Assembly: GCA_946122785.1 (NCBI GenBank) | Contig: CAMGYJ010000005.1 | Location: 79,974,547-80,038,546 of the forward strand | Direction: 5' to 3' | DNA: 64,000 nt | DNA from: Linum tenue | Taxonomy: Eukaryota > Streptophyta > Magnoliopsida > Malpighiales > Linaceae | Shown: piece after piece, positions 1 through 10,007 of the stretch | Layout of the letters: each line of letters starts with the position of its first letter | How positions within the stretch are numbered: position 1 is the first letter of the stretch | The notes under the pieces: generated by a model | What the model was told of the DNA's origin: nothing | The model's input: the letters and a program-made list of their open reading frames with translations, nothing else | Databases searched by the model: none | Made by a program: the position numbers and the translations under genes

Positions 1-563
1 TCCTCAAATGGTGCCTTCCAACTCAAGCAACCCAACTTACCATTTATTAAAATTAGCTTAGGCGCAGACCAAAATCCACACTACCCTTGCTTGCTTAGGT
101 CGATCGACTCTTGCTCGATCTCTTTTTGTATTATATTTGAATTCAGAGAAGAAGCAACTGCATTGTTTTTGCAGCTGTGGGTGGTGGTTGAGTACTGGAA
201 CCAATTTCTTAATGGAGTGCCCAAACCGAACACGCCATTCAATAATCTATTATCATCATCTTAATTACACATTAACAAATCAAACTTCACTACTGAAGAG
301 AACAGTGCAACTAACTGTTCATATAGCCGGATAAGGATTCCTAATTACGTACGACAAGAATTTACAAATTCAAATTAAAAAACCCGCTCAAAACTCAACG
401 ACAAAAAAACCCAAAAATCCAAAGATTCCATTGCACGAGCCATACAACGCCAAAACTAATCAACACTCTAATCAAACCAAACCAAACCAAACCAAAATTA
501 ATCAAGGAATTAAGACCCGCACTCACGGTTAGCCACTAAATCAATCAACCGTCAAAGAGTTTT
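1..563. other. 3' flank of the WD40 gene, no gene seen
   Basis: AT-rich DNA downstream of the leftward-reading WD40 gene. It holds no convincing ORF. There is a short AACCA-type microrepeat around 474-496. The tttatt at 42-47 reads AATAAA on the minus strand but lies about 520 nt past the stop codon, so a polyadenylation role is doubtful. Confidence 0.5.
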
Positions 564-1862
564 TCAAATAATAATCTCCGGACGGCTGTACGTTTTCGGA
601 ACTGTCAGCTGCCACACCCGAACCTCCCCGTCCAAACTCCCACTGTACACCCAAACGACGCCGTCCTCACCCTCCACCGCCGCCAGCGACTTCACCGCCT
701 TCTTATGCCCCTCCATAACCGCCAAACAACCGTACTTGGCGTCCACGCTACTCCTCCGCCAGATCCTCACCGTCCGATCCGCAGACCCGCTGATCAACAG
801 ATCGCAGACGTTGATCAGGCACAGCACCGCCTGCCCGTGTCCCCTCAGCGCCCCGGTGACCGCCATGTGGCTCGCGCTGTCCTCCCTCTCCCACACCAAA
901 ATCGACCGGTCGCACGACCCCGAAAACAGGACCGATCCGTCGTCGTTTAAAGCCAGCGCGTTGACCGCAGACTTGTGCCTCTCCAGCGTCGCGACCAGCG
1001 CGTGCCTGTGCCGGGTCGGGTCGGGTTTGGACCAGACCCGGATCCGACGGTCAGCCGACCCGGTGTAGACTGTGCCGTCGGTGGAGACGGCAACGGCGCT
1101 GACGGCGTCGTCGTGGGCCCGGGGGATGGAATCCAGGCAGCGGAGCGACGACGCGCTCCAGATCTTCAGGCTCCGGTCCCACGAGACGGAGTAGATCGCT
1201 CCACCGCCGCCGCCGGCGAGGGCGGCGACGGCGTCGGCGTGCTGGATCTTGAGGATCTTCCTGTGGCGACGGACGGTGACGTAGCTGCTCGGGAAGGCGA
1301 AGTGGCGGAGCTTGTCGGCGGCGGTGGGTAGCGCGGCGAGGAACTTGTGGCGCCGGCGTTCCGCCGACGGTTTCCAGGCGCGGATCTTGCCGTCCTGGTG
1401 GGCGGAGAAGGCCTTGCCGTCAAGAAACGCGACGGCCTTGACTGAGCCGCCGTCGGCGGCGGAGGCCGCGTCGTTGAAGGACTCAAGCAGGGCGCCGGTG
1501 GCGCGGTGGTAGACGGTGATCTGGTGGCCGGAGGCGGCGTAGAGGAGGTCGCCGTTGACGACGAGGCAGGTGATTGGGAGGTCCGGGCGGGGGCGGAGGG
1601 TGTTGGAGCAGTGGAAGTCGGCGGCGGCGGGAGAGGCGGCGGCGGAGGAGTAAGGGGAATAGTCGGCGGGGGATTTTTGGAGGGAAGGAAGGGAAGGGTG
1701 GGTTTGGAGAGAGAGATTGCTCTGGAGGCTACTGAGGCTGCTGGCGGTGGAGGAAGAAGAAGAGCAGGTGGTGGTGGAGTCGTCGGAGAGGGAGACGGCG
1801 GTGGCGGTGGCGGTGGTGGAGGAGCAGAGGCTGCCGGTGATCCATGACTGATGACGTGTCAT
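564..1862 (-). CDS. JINGUBANG-like WD40 repeat protein, intronless
   Basis: Predicted 432-aa protein from one uninterrupted ORF, starting at the ATG at 1862. Residues 1-80 are rich in Ser/Thr/Ala and look disordered. Seven WD40 blades follow, at about 95-120, 139-165, 208-236, 249-279, 296-325, 341-370 and 386-418. Clear blade ends include SADRRIRVW, SCDRSILVW, SADRTVRIW and SLDGEVRVW. Length, the Ser-rich leader and the lack of introns match the plant JINGUBANG group (about 450 aa in Arabidopsis). That founding member represses pollen germination in moist conditions and acts with a TCP factor in jasmonate control. The function here is by family only; a seven-blade propeller is a protein-binding scaffold with no catalytic site. 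The coding DNA is strikingly GC-rich against AT-rich flanks, which produces several long spurious antisense ORFs. Other plant WD40 proteins share the fold, so the subfamily name is less certain than the fold. Confidence 0.9.
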   Translation of the reverse strand: MTRHQSWITGSLCSSTTATATAVSLSDDSTTTCSSSSSTASSLSSLQSNLSLQTHPSLPSLQKSPADYSPYSSAAASPAAADFHCSNTLRPRPDLPITCLVVNGDLLYAASGHQITVYHRATGALLESFNDAASAADGGSVKAVAFLDGKAFSAHQDGKIRAWKPSAERRRHKFLAALPTAADKLRHFAFPSSYVTVRRHRKILKIQHADAVAALAGGGGGAIYSVSWDRSLKIWSASSLRCLDSIPRAHDDAVSAVAVSTDGTVYTGSADRRIRVWSKPDPTRHRHALVATLERHKSAVNALALNDDGSVLFSGSCDRSILVWEREDSASHMAVTGALRGHGQAVLCLINVCDLLISGSADRTVRIWRRSSVDAKYGCLAVMEGHKKAVKSLAAVEGEDGVVWVYSGSLDGEVRVWQLTVPKTYSRPEIII

Positions 1863-2333
1863 GGTTATTAACTAGATTCTGTTGGAGAAAGGAGCGAGTG
1901 GGGAAATGGGATGTTTAAATAGATGGGAGGCAGAGGGAGGCAGAGGAAGAAGCTGTAAGAGAAGTCTAGTAGCTTTCAATTATAATATACAATAATAATT
2001 TTTTTTTAATATGTAAGTTGATTGAATAATTATTTATTAATGTCAATTAAGGCATTAACCAATAATATCAATTAGTCAAAAATACTATTATATTAAATCA
2101 CTATACAACAATTTTGTTCTTGTTTTACGTTTTACCCATGTGAAGGACTACAGTACCACAAATTAGAAGAGAATAATCAAGAGAAAATTTACCATGTTCA
2201 AATTCCACCCTTTTCAAATTTCACTAAACAAAATTAGGTAAACAATCCCCTATTCATTTTTATCCAGTAACTTAGTGCATCACTCTTATTTCATGTGTAT
2301 CGCAAGGAACACAAACTATAAAGTATGTACGAC
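1863..2333. other. Upstream region of the WD40 gene, AT-rich
   Basis: About 470 bp between the WD40 start codon and the LTR fragment. It includes a purine-rich tract (1925-1965) and poly-T runs. No second gene is seen, so the promoter of the WD40 gene must lie here or extend into the LTR fragment. Confidence 0.4.
1914..1921 (-). promoter_or_regulatory. Candidate TATA box of the WD40 gene
   Basis: The minus strand reads TATTTAAA, 52-59 nt upstream of the start codon at 1862. A start site about 30 nt downstream would leave a 5' UTR of only 20-30 nt. The position fits; there is no other support. Confidence 0.4.
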
Positions 2334-2527
2334 TGATTCGAGCCTAATTTACATGTTTTGCCCCTATTTTCCTTAGTCGTTTGTGGCAACTTCGCTCCTA
2401 AAAAGTTGGTTTTACGCTAGGTTTCTTGTGTTTTAGTGTGTTTCGGGATTTAACAGGTGAAACCAGCCTCGAAGTCGAAAGTTGGACGAAAAGGATTAAA
2501 AACCGGGAGAAGAGGTGAAAAAGGGTG

Positions 2528-2766
2528 AGATCACGGTTTTCTTGGGATGTTCACGGTCTTACATGACCGTGAAGAAGAGCCATTGGCCGTGAACTTTGAG
2601 GCGTCCAGAGCCAAAATGCAAGTTACTGACGCAAGACGTGTTCACGGTCACTAAGATCGTGAACAAGGGCTGTAGACCGTGAACACAATGAAGCAAAGCG
2701 GTGCGTTTCGGTGCCCAATTGGAGTTCACGGACGCGTTTCAGTGTTCACGACCGTGAACTGGAGTC
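2528..2766. repeat. Array of GTTCACGG / CCGTGAAC palindromic motifs
   Basis: At least eight copies of TTCACGG or its complement CCGTGAA occur in about 240 bp, in both orientations, several as nearby inverted pairs. The array occupies the same relative place in this LTR as the CACGGCCGTG array in the LTR at 29640-29863, although the core sequence differs. Confidence 0.6.
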
Positions 2767-3151
2767 TTGAACACATCTCGTTCCCTGTTTAAAAGCTAAG
2801 CTGAAATGAAGAGAGAGGGGAGAGCCCATTTGAGTTAGAAAGCCTTCTTCTGATTTCTAGAGAGAGAAACACGAACCAAAGAAGGAGGCTAGGGTTTTGC
2901 TCTAAGGTGGATTTTGGGAAGATTTTCTCCAAGGAAAGTTCAACACAAGGGCCAAGAAGATTGGAAGCCTCCTCCAAGATGGTTTCTACCCCTTCTCCTT
3001 TTGTTTCTCCCATTTCTAGCATGGAGTAGAATTATTATTTTCACTTGGGTGTTGTGAAACCCTAACTCTACCATGTAGTTTTCTTTTATGTGAATTGAAT
3101 GATTGTTATTGGGTATTGTTTAATTCAAATATTTGAGGTATTATTCATCTT

Positions 3152-3243
3152 GATTGTGCATGTTTGTGCTTAGCATTCTTAGGTTTGTGCATGTCTATGC
3201 TTAGCAACCTAAGGATTGTGCATATCTATGCTTTGCAATCTAA
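3152..3243 (+). repeat. Three tandem 30-31-bp repeats in the LTR
   Basis: Three consecutive diverged units, each built on TTGTGCAT, a CTATGC-like core and a GCAACCTAA-like end, start at 3152, 3182 and 3213. Confidence 0.75.
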
Positions 3244-3548
3244 TTAGCCACTTAACTTAGTCTAGAGAGGGAAACCCCCTACCAAGGGAGTCTCAATTGA
3301 GTTGGTATCCCTAGGGGGCTTTTTAAGTCTTCTAACTCGGTTAATTTAGGGCAAACCTCAATATTGAATTAAGCAATTTGGTTAAGCGCGATTAAGTCGT
3401 CCAACCCTTGGGTTGAGTGAGGGAGTAAGTCAACCATCGATTGCCTAAACCGAGAGGGCCTAGTGACAGCCTATAATGCATGCCTCTGTTTAGCAATCAT
3501 GAGTGTAGTTTACGACCATATTTGCGTCCCCTAGCGGTTAGCGATCAC

Positions 3549-4264
3549 TGTTGGAGAAATTGTTCACGTATACTATTTTCTTGCAACACAAGCAAACACA
3601 TAAGATTAAGAAAACATGCAAAGACACATGCAAGCGTCCTAGCCGATAGAATTCACTATCTCTCCTTAAAGAATCTTATTCCCCTCAAGTACCCAAGGTT
3701 ATGGAATGATTCCTCCCAGGATAGAAAGGACGTACCTTTTTCGATGTAGCGGTACCTCAAACCCCGGAACCCATCGAACGCAGCAAACCGGCGAGAACCA
3801 CACCTGACTCTATTTTTCTCTTTGAAAAGAATGCAGAAAACTAGTTTTGGATTTTGGCAGAATTTTGGTACCGGAAAAATCCATGTATCTCGTAGTTAAA
3901 ACAAGAGGGGGTATGGTAAAATTTATAGAAAATGAAGGGGTACATTGAAGGGAGGCAACTCTTCATATGGGGTGGTTACACCCCAACCAACGCATTGGTT
4001 CGTTTTAAAATAATGAACCATTGCATTGGTTCGGTCCATGGTAATTGGACCCGTTTGGTTAGTCCAACCGCCTCATTGGTTCGGTTCGATTTGGTTCAAC
4101 TCGGTTTGGTTCATTTGGTTACACAAACCAATTAACCTCATATTACATCAAATCGATCGAATTCGAGGCCATGCCTTCCCACATCTTACCAACATGGTAC
4201 TTCAAGAGACTCTCTTGAAATTTTTCCCTTTTTATTTCCATTCACACCACTAAAAATCCCAACA
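3549..4264. mobile_element. Solo LTR (716 bp) with 5-bp target duplication
   Basis: Starts TGTTGGAG and ends CCCAACA, giving the TG...CA ends and short terminal inversion typical of LTRs. It is flanked by ATCAC at 3544-3548 and again at 4265-4269. There is no internal domain, so it is best read as a solo LTR left by recombination between the two LTRs of a full element. The TGTTGG end is common in Copia elements, but the superfamily is not proven. Confidence 0.8.
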
Positions 4265-4269
4265 ATCAC

Positions 4270-5993
4270 CTCGCCCATATCAATCATTTCGATTCACATA
4301 CCATGGTAGTAGTTCGGGGGAAGCGACACCCGAGTTATCCTTCTACAAAAGAGCTTTCAAAACCATTCACCTTTGTCTTGTTTTACTTTAATTAACAAAC
4401 TTTTCAACCAAAACTTTGTTGCTAGATAATTATTCAAATGACTGAATTAGGGGTAGACGGACCGACCCGGGTTGATATTTAAACATACTTAAGATGGACA
4501 TTGTGTTGATAACTAAACGAGAAGTAGTAAGAAAATGAAACAAATAGAGAACATCAAGTAAATGTAAAACGATCTCTAGGTCAGTCAATAATCTTCATAT
4601 ACTTAACTGATATTCATATAATCAGTTTTTTCCCCTCCTATTCTTAACATGTTAGTTTACATCCTCTGTCAAGAAAATCGTTACCTCTTATATATTCCAA
4701 TACCTTCACATACCGATAGTGTTACCGAGCCGATTAGTCTTATAGTGTTTTTGTAGTTCAAACCAAATGATTCCTAGTGATAGCCCCTAAAAGAATAATA
4801 TTCCGGCAATTCGTCAACCTTGTTTTCGGTGAATTCTTGTTCGGACGTAGTAACGTGCAAGATAAGGTGGAAACCTAAATTTTGGGCGGCCGGAAGGGAG
4901 ATGCTAGATTTCTGCAATGCTGTTGGAGGAAGAAGTTAAAACCGCTGCCGGATTTGCGGAGACAAAAGACATAGTGAAATTTACGTTGCAGTTTGAATCT
5001 GCCAGCCAAATGGTTCAATAAGCCGGCTGATTATAGGCTTCAGCTGTTGCCATTAAGGTATGCAATGTATTCGATCGGCAGTTTACGGCCAAAACTAGTA
5101 GAAATTCTGCATCGGGTGATGCTATTGGACCAAGAAAGTCTTTGCATTTCACGATTAGATTGAGGTCAAGAATAATATGAGTATAATTCGTGGAGCGATG
5201 GAATTTTTCAGAATCAACGGCCTAGAAGTGACCAAAATCATATAATTTCGAATCCTCAACTACTTGTCTATGTGTGTCTGAATACCTACAATTGTAGATA
5301 GTAAGATTATAGAGGTAAACACATGATTTGGAATCATATTTCCATACAGTTGAAATATGTTATAAGTTATCGACTCGAAGGAAAGATCTAACAAAATTTA
5401 AAGTATGTGACAACATAACATAGTATAGAACTTTACGTATGAAACATAGCTACATTGCCAATATAATTTTTTTATTCATGGGAATAAAAAATAGTCTTAT
5501 TAAGCATATATACATAGGATGAATCAAAATTTGCATAAGAAACTACTAAAATGACTAAATCATGTGCATCATATATAGGAAGACATTAAAATTGTGGGAC
5601 AATGAACCTGTTCAGATGTGCCACTGTCTCCCAAACACTTGTTAAAGTTTATTTTGGAATAAAAAGAGACACATACAATTGAAAAAATATATATTATTGA
5701 ACAAAAAGATGTATAATTTTGAACTTCAAAGGGAAACGTAAATATAAAAGGATCCAATCTAAGAGGGGGTATTGTGACTTCTTTATTTATAAAAATGAGT
5801 TTATAGCCCCGCGTCCTCAAACTGATTAAGCAAAGGAACGACAAAGTCGTTAATAGAACCATACGAAAACTAATACGCTAAGTTTAGATCGAAGGAACAA
5901 CCTAAATAAGTACAATGAAGATAAAGACTCAAGAGTCGCCTCAATGAACTAAACTGTCGGTTAGAAAATTATTAGGATACATTAATTGCAAGT
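4270..5993. other. Intergenic, no gene recognised
   Basis: AT-rich sequence with only short random ORFs. The first part may be the end of the Athila-like LTR fragment. A GGTAGACGG...GACCCGGG stretch near 4453 resembles the start of a hAT MITE, but no partner end was found. Nothing else supported. Confidence 0.4.
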
Positions 5994-6463
5994 GTGTCAA
6001 CCGATTATGTTGAATACCAAGTTACCAACAACCAAACCCACATTAATGTTTGCCTATGTTAATCTCTAATAAAAACCCAATGCGAGGAGCTCTCTCCTCT
6101 CTCCTCGAATGGCCAATCTGGCCCGGAGAATGGCTAATGAAGATTTTCTCTACTCTCTTGGTGGCCAGTTTGAAGAACCAGGAGAGCAGCTGGCGGCGAT
6201 TCATCGAGGATGCTATGGCTCCGGGTGTAATCGGCCAGGTGGGAGCTAACCATTGCAAAGTGCAATTGGAGACACCCGCGTCCAGAGATGCTGAATATGC
6301 AAGGAAACCTCATGGGAATGTTCCCAGACCTAATGGGTTACTTCGGAAACGAAAGAGATCTAACCAGCGAGAGGAGGACAAAACGGTATTTGCTATGGGA
6401 TCCAAATAGGCTCCTGGTTCATATGGATTCACATGGAATTTTTTCAAATCTTTCTGGGACATA

Positions 6464-8373
6464 GTGGAGAGGTCGGTGATTGAGGCAGTTTGTTCATTCT
6501 TTGCGACTAGCAGGATGCTTCGCAGCTTCAGTCATACTTGGCTTACTTTAATCCCCAAGGTAGATACTGTGGAAACTATGCGGCGGCTGCGGCCTATGGC
6601 TGAGCGACTTGCATGCCTTTTACCGCACATAATCTCGGAGGGACAAAATGCTTTCATTCGGGAAAGGCAGATCGTTTAGAACATCCTCATTGGGCATGAG
6701 TTAATGCACTATTTGAAAATCAAGACGCGAGGAAGGAAAGGGTACATGGCTCGAAAGGTTAACATGGAAAAGGCCTATGATAGAGTCAAATGGCTTTTTC
6801 TTCTGCCTGTTTTGGAAAAAATGGGCTTTAACTCTGTCTGGCGGGAATGGATACAGGAATGTCTTAGATCGTCGTCCTTCTCTGTCTTAATGAATGGTAC
6901 CCCTTCGAGTTACTTTACTCCTTCAAAGGGTCTCCAACAGGGGTATCCTTTTTCTCCTCTCTTGTTTGTGTTGTGCACAAATCGGTTTGATGCGCTTCTC
7001 TGCAAGGTTATTTCAGAAAAAAGCTTGAGGGTGTTAAAGTGGCTCCTCGTGCCCCTAAGATCTTGCATTTGTTCTTTGCTGATGACTCATATCTATTTCT
7101 GCGAGGTTCTCTCCAGGAATATGAGAATTTGATCGAGTTCCTCAACGAATATGAGGAGCTGAGCAGCCAGCAGGTGAATTTGGCTAAGTCGGCAGTTTGT
7201 TTTAGTAAAAACTTTCTTTTGCCGGATTAAGAATTTTTGGCTGCGATTCTGGATATTGGAGTGGTTGGGGTCCATGATAAGTATCTGGGCTTGCCCACGC
7301 TAATTGACAGGTCTAAAATGGCTACCTTCCGTTATTTGGAGGAGAAATTACTTGCGCGGCTCTAGGGATGGAGGTAGAGGACATTATCGTGGGCGGCTAA
7401 GGAAACTTTGATCAAGTCCATTGCCTTGGCTTTGTCATTGCATGTGATGTCCTGCTTCAGGTTGCCTCTCTCCCTGTGTTGTTTATTGGACAAACATGTG
7501 GCCCGTTTCTGGTGGGGAGTGGAGAATGGCCACTCGAGAATTCGGTGGATGTCCTGGCGTAATATGTGTCGGAGTAAGCAAGATGGGGGGATGGGATTTC
7601 GCCGTTTTGAATATTTTAATCAGGCTCTTCTAGCAAAAATTGGTTGGCGTATACTTAATTAACCCCATACCTTTTAGCTCAGGTTTATAAGGGAAAATAT
7701 TTCCCTAATGGATCCTTCCTCTCGGCTACGGCTCGCTCTCGACCTTCATGGGGTTGGCAGAGTATTCTATATGACCGGCAATTATTAGAAGCATGGTTAC
7801 GATGGCAAATTGGTAACGGGTTTTCTGCTCCTTTGCTTCACTCTAACTGGATACCTAGATTGCAGCTTGATCCTCCTAGACTCCTAGTTATAACCCTCGG
7901 GTTTTGCCGAAAGGGGGTATCCGGTGGTCGCTGAAGTTATTATTACAGGTGAAGGACGGTGGGATGACCTCAAACTTAGTCAGTGGTTCGATCCCCCTAC
8001 TTGTTGTGCTATCAAAGCTATCCCTCTGTCGCAGGAGCCTGTGGAGGATAGATTGGTTTGGCATGACACATTAAAGGGGGTTTTTACTGTTAAGTTGACC
8101 TAGCATTTAGCCGTAGCTCTTGATAAGCAGAACGGTCGTTGGCAGTCAGACGCTAGTTGGATGGACAAGTCAAGCTGGATTCGGCTATGGGAGGCCAATC
8201 TCCCTCCCAAATTGAAAGTGTTTGTCTGGAAAATCCTCAGCCGCATACTACCTACGAAGAAAGCCCTTATTGAAAAGAGTGTCCTTGTGCTACCTAGATG
8301 TCCGATTTGTTGGGCTGAGTCGGAAAAGATGGAGCATTTATTCCTCTATTGTCCGGTGGCTCTGGCTCTCTAG
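6464..8373 (+). pseudogene. LINE reverse transcriptase, broken
   Basis: Translated pieces in several frames give, in order, an RT block (6464-6679), a palm segment with NMEKAYDRVKW (6704-7132), the catalytic FADDSYLFLRGS block (around 7073-7110), a thumb/connection segment with VARFWWGVE (7408-7662), and a zinc-binding RT segment with CPICWAESEKMEHLFLYCP (8161-8373). Frame changes and stops between blocks (for example the stop ending the block at 6679) show it is not translatable as one protein. The YADD/FADD aspartates are still present. Confidence 0.88.
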
Positions 8374-8394
8374 GATTATTCGGGGCTGGCATAT

Positions 8395-9926
8395 TTGGGC
8401 GAGGGATTACCTCAGCACACATTCCATCTGTTTCTTAAGCGATTGATGTCCTTACTGGGTCAGCCTTCCTTGCTCATGACGATAGTTGCTATACTTTGGA
8501 GGATCGGTCGCTCCCGTAATTGGGTTGTCTTTGAAAGTAAACAGTTTGGGATCATTGCTTTGATACGTCAGTATAATCAGCAATATGAGGAGTGGGTACT
8601 TCTACCGATGGGTCGGTCCTCTAGCCCTTCACTCCCGCACGTTCAACAACCGGATCCGGTAGGGGTCGATCAACTAGTTTGTATGTGGGATGGGGCCACA
8701 AGGGGGGGGGGGGTATCATTCGGCTGGCATGATTATTATTATGACCCCATATAGGGTTGTCCTTACGGCCAATGCAGTCAAAATCGGGATTTTGATCGTA
8801 AAATCGTAGGATTTTAGGATTTTACTTAGGGATTCCGATCCTGATTTTACTATAAAATTGGTGGACCTTAAAATCGTTCAAAATCGGGATTAAAATCGTT
8901 AGAATCGTACCAAAATCGGGATTTTGATCCTATGTGAACTAAATAGGGAGTTTGAGCCAATTCAAAAGAAGCAGAACTGTTTCGGTGGAAAGGGCAATGA
9001 CAGGGATCTTCTCATATATTTTTTCTATTAAAAGAACATTTGAAAAGAAGAAGAAAAACTCATTAGGGTTCGGTCAACCCCTTTCCATTCTCCTTATTTA
9101 ACTCATCGGTAAAATAATTGTCAGAATATTGTAAGTGCGTAAGAATTAACATCATTATTAGCAAATTATTTAATTAATGAATATATTTATACCAAACCAA
9201 TGACATTAATTATTTTATTGGATTCAGTTATTCTTAGTTTTAAATCATGCTCAGTAGATGATGTCGGAATACTACTTTGAGTTAAACTACCTAGACACAA
9301 CATAAAAAAACAAGAGCCAAACTCCATGAGCTCTATCCCTTCCTCATAAATTATTTTGAGTTGCGCATTAAATAACAATTAAAATGATGATTTTGGAACA
9401 TAAAACTTGAAAATTATCACTTTAAATGTTATAAGTCTTTGTGTTATTAATTATTTACCTTATTAATATTATTATATGTTAATTTCTATATGGTACTTAA
9501 AATCCTACGATTCTACGATTCGATTTTACGATTTCGATTTTACCCCAATTTTTGATTTTAGGTAAAATCTCGATTTTAACTGCTTTGCTTACGACTACTG
9601 GGGTTCAGTTTCTGGGTATTGATAACACTATGGTGGTGGAACTGTTGGTGCTCCGGGAAGCTATTGTTTGGTGCCTGAGTCGTGGCCTTACGGAGATAAG
9701 TTTCGAGGGGGATGCAAAGGTTATCATAGATAAAATCAATCAGGCGGATGCTAGTGATAGCCGGATGAGTGCTATTCTTGAGGAAGTAGTGCATCACTTT
9801 GCTGTTTGCACGAGATTTAGTATTCGATTTGTAGGTCGGTGTAGTAATAGGGTAGCCCATTTGGTGGCTAGAAAGGCTTTTTCTTTGTACCCGGCTATGT
9901 GTCGTTCCTTTGATTTCCATGCCTGA
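8395..9926 (+). pseudogene. LINE RNase H domain split by a hAT insertion
   Basis: The N-terminal part (to about 8761) includes the VCMWDGATRGGGVSFG block typical of plant RVT_3 RNase H. It is interrupted by the 818-bp hAT element at 8770-9587 and resumes at 9588, with blocks such as EGDAKVIIDKINQ and GRCSNRVAHLVARKA ending at 9926. The reading frame is continuous across one copy of the 8-bp duplication, so the LINE was coherent here before the hAT insertion. A poly-G run (8701-8711) before the insert may have added a frame slip. Confidence 0.85.
8762..9595. mobile_element. Non-autonomous hAT element (818 bp) inside the LINE
   Basis: The element is 8770-9587. The left end is CAATGCAGTCAAAATCGG; the right end, reverse-complemented, is CAAAGCAGTTAAAATCGA. 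The duplications are CTTACGGC (8762-8769) and CTTACGAC (9588-9595), 8 bp with one mismatch. Subterminal regions carry many AAAATCG-type repeats. There is no transposase. The 8-bp duplication and the CA..TG ends indicate the hAT superfamily. Confidence 0.9.
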
Positions 9927-10007
9927 CTGAATTCGAGGATGTAACTATTTATTTTTTCGCCAATATATGATTATATTTTGTAAAAAAAAAAAAGGTGTCA
10001 ACCGATT

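Larger units (their letters stand above)
2334..3548 (+). mobile_element. LTR fragment of an Athila-like Ty3/Gypsy element
   Basis: The region begins TGATTCGAGCC and continues with a run close to CATGTTTTGCCCC. The minus-strand LTR that begins at 34350 has the matching layout (TGATAGACCG, then CATGTTTTTACCCC). Both then carry an array of short palindromic motifs and an AGGGTTTTGCTCT-type or equivalent leader. No gag or pol follows, so this is a fragment. It is interrupted at 3549 by a solo LTR and resumes at 4265; its right end is not resolved. The stretch around 4300-4325 (GGTAGTAGTTCGGGGGAAGC) vaguely resembles the PBS-proximal sequence of Athila elements, but I would not rely on it. Confidence 0.6.
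5994..10007 (+). mobile_element. LINE (L1-type), 5'-truncated, with 13-bp target duplication
   Basis: The element body is 6007-9994. It is flanked by identical GTGTCAACCGATT at 5994-6006 and 9995-10007 and ends in a run of 12 A (9982-9993). Without the hAT insert at 8770-9587 it is about 3.2 kb. Coding remnants in order are reverse transcriptase, zinc-binding reverse transcriptase region and RNase H; the endonuclease and ORF1 are missing or unrecognisable, which fits 5' truncation during target-primed reverse transcription. It belongs to the same family as the piece at 41641-42607, judged by near-identical peptide blocks around RFWWGVE. Confidence 0.92.

Noticed and set aside
705..1847. Several long plus-strand ORFs antisense to the WD40 gene
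   Set aside because: They are products of high GC and codon bias in the real minus-strand gene; no domain, and Arg/Pro/Gly-rich composition.
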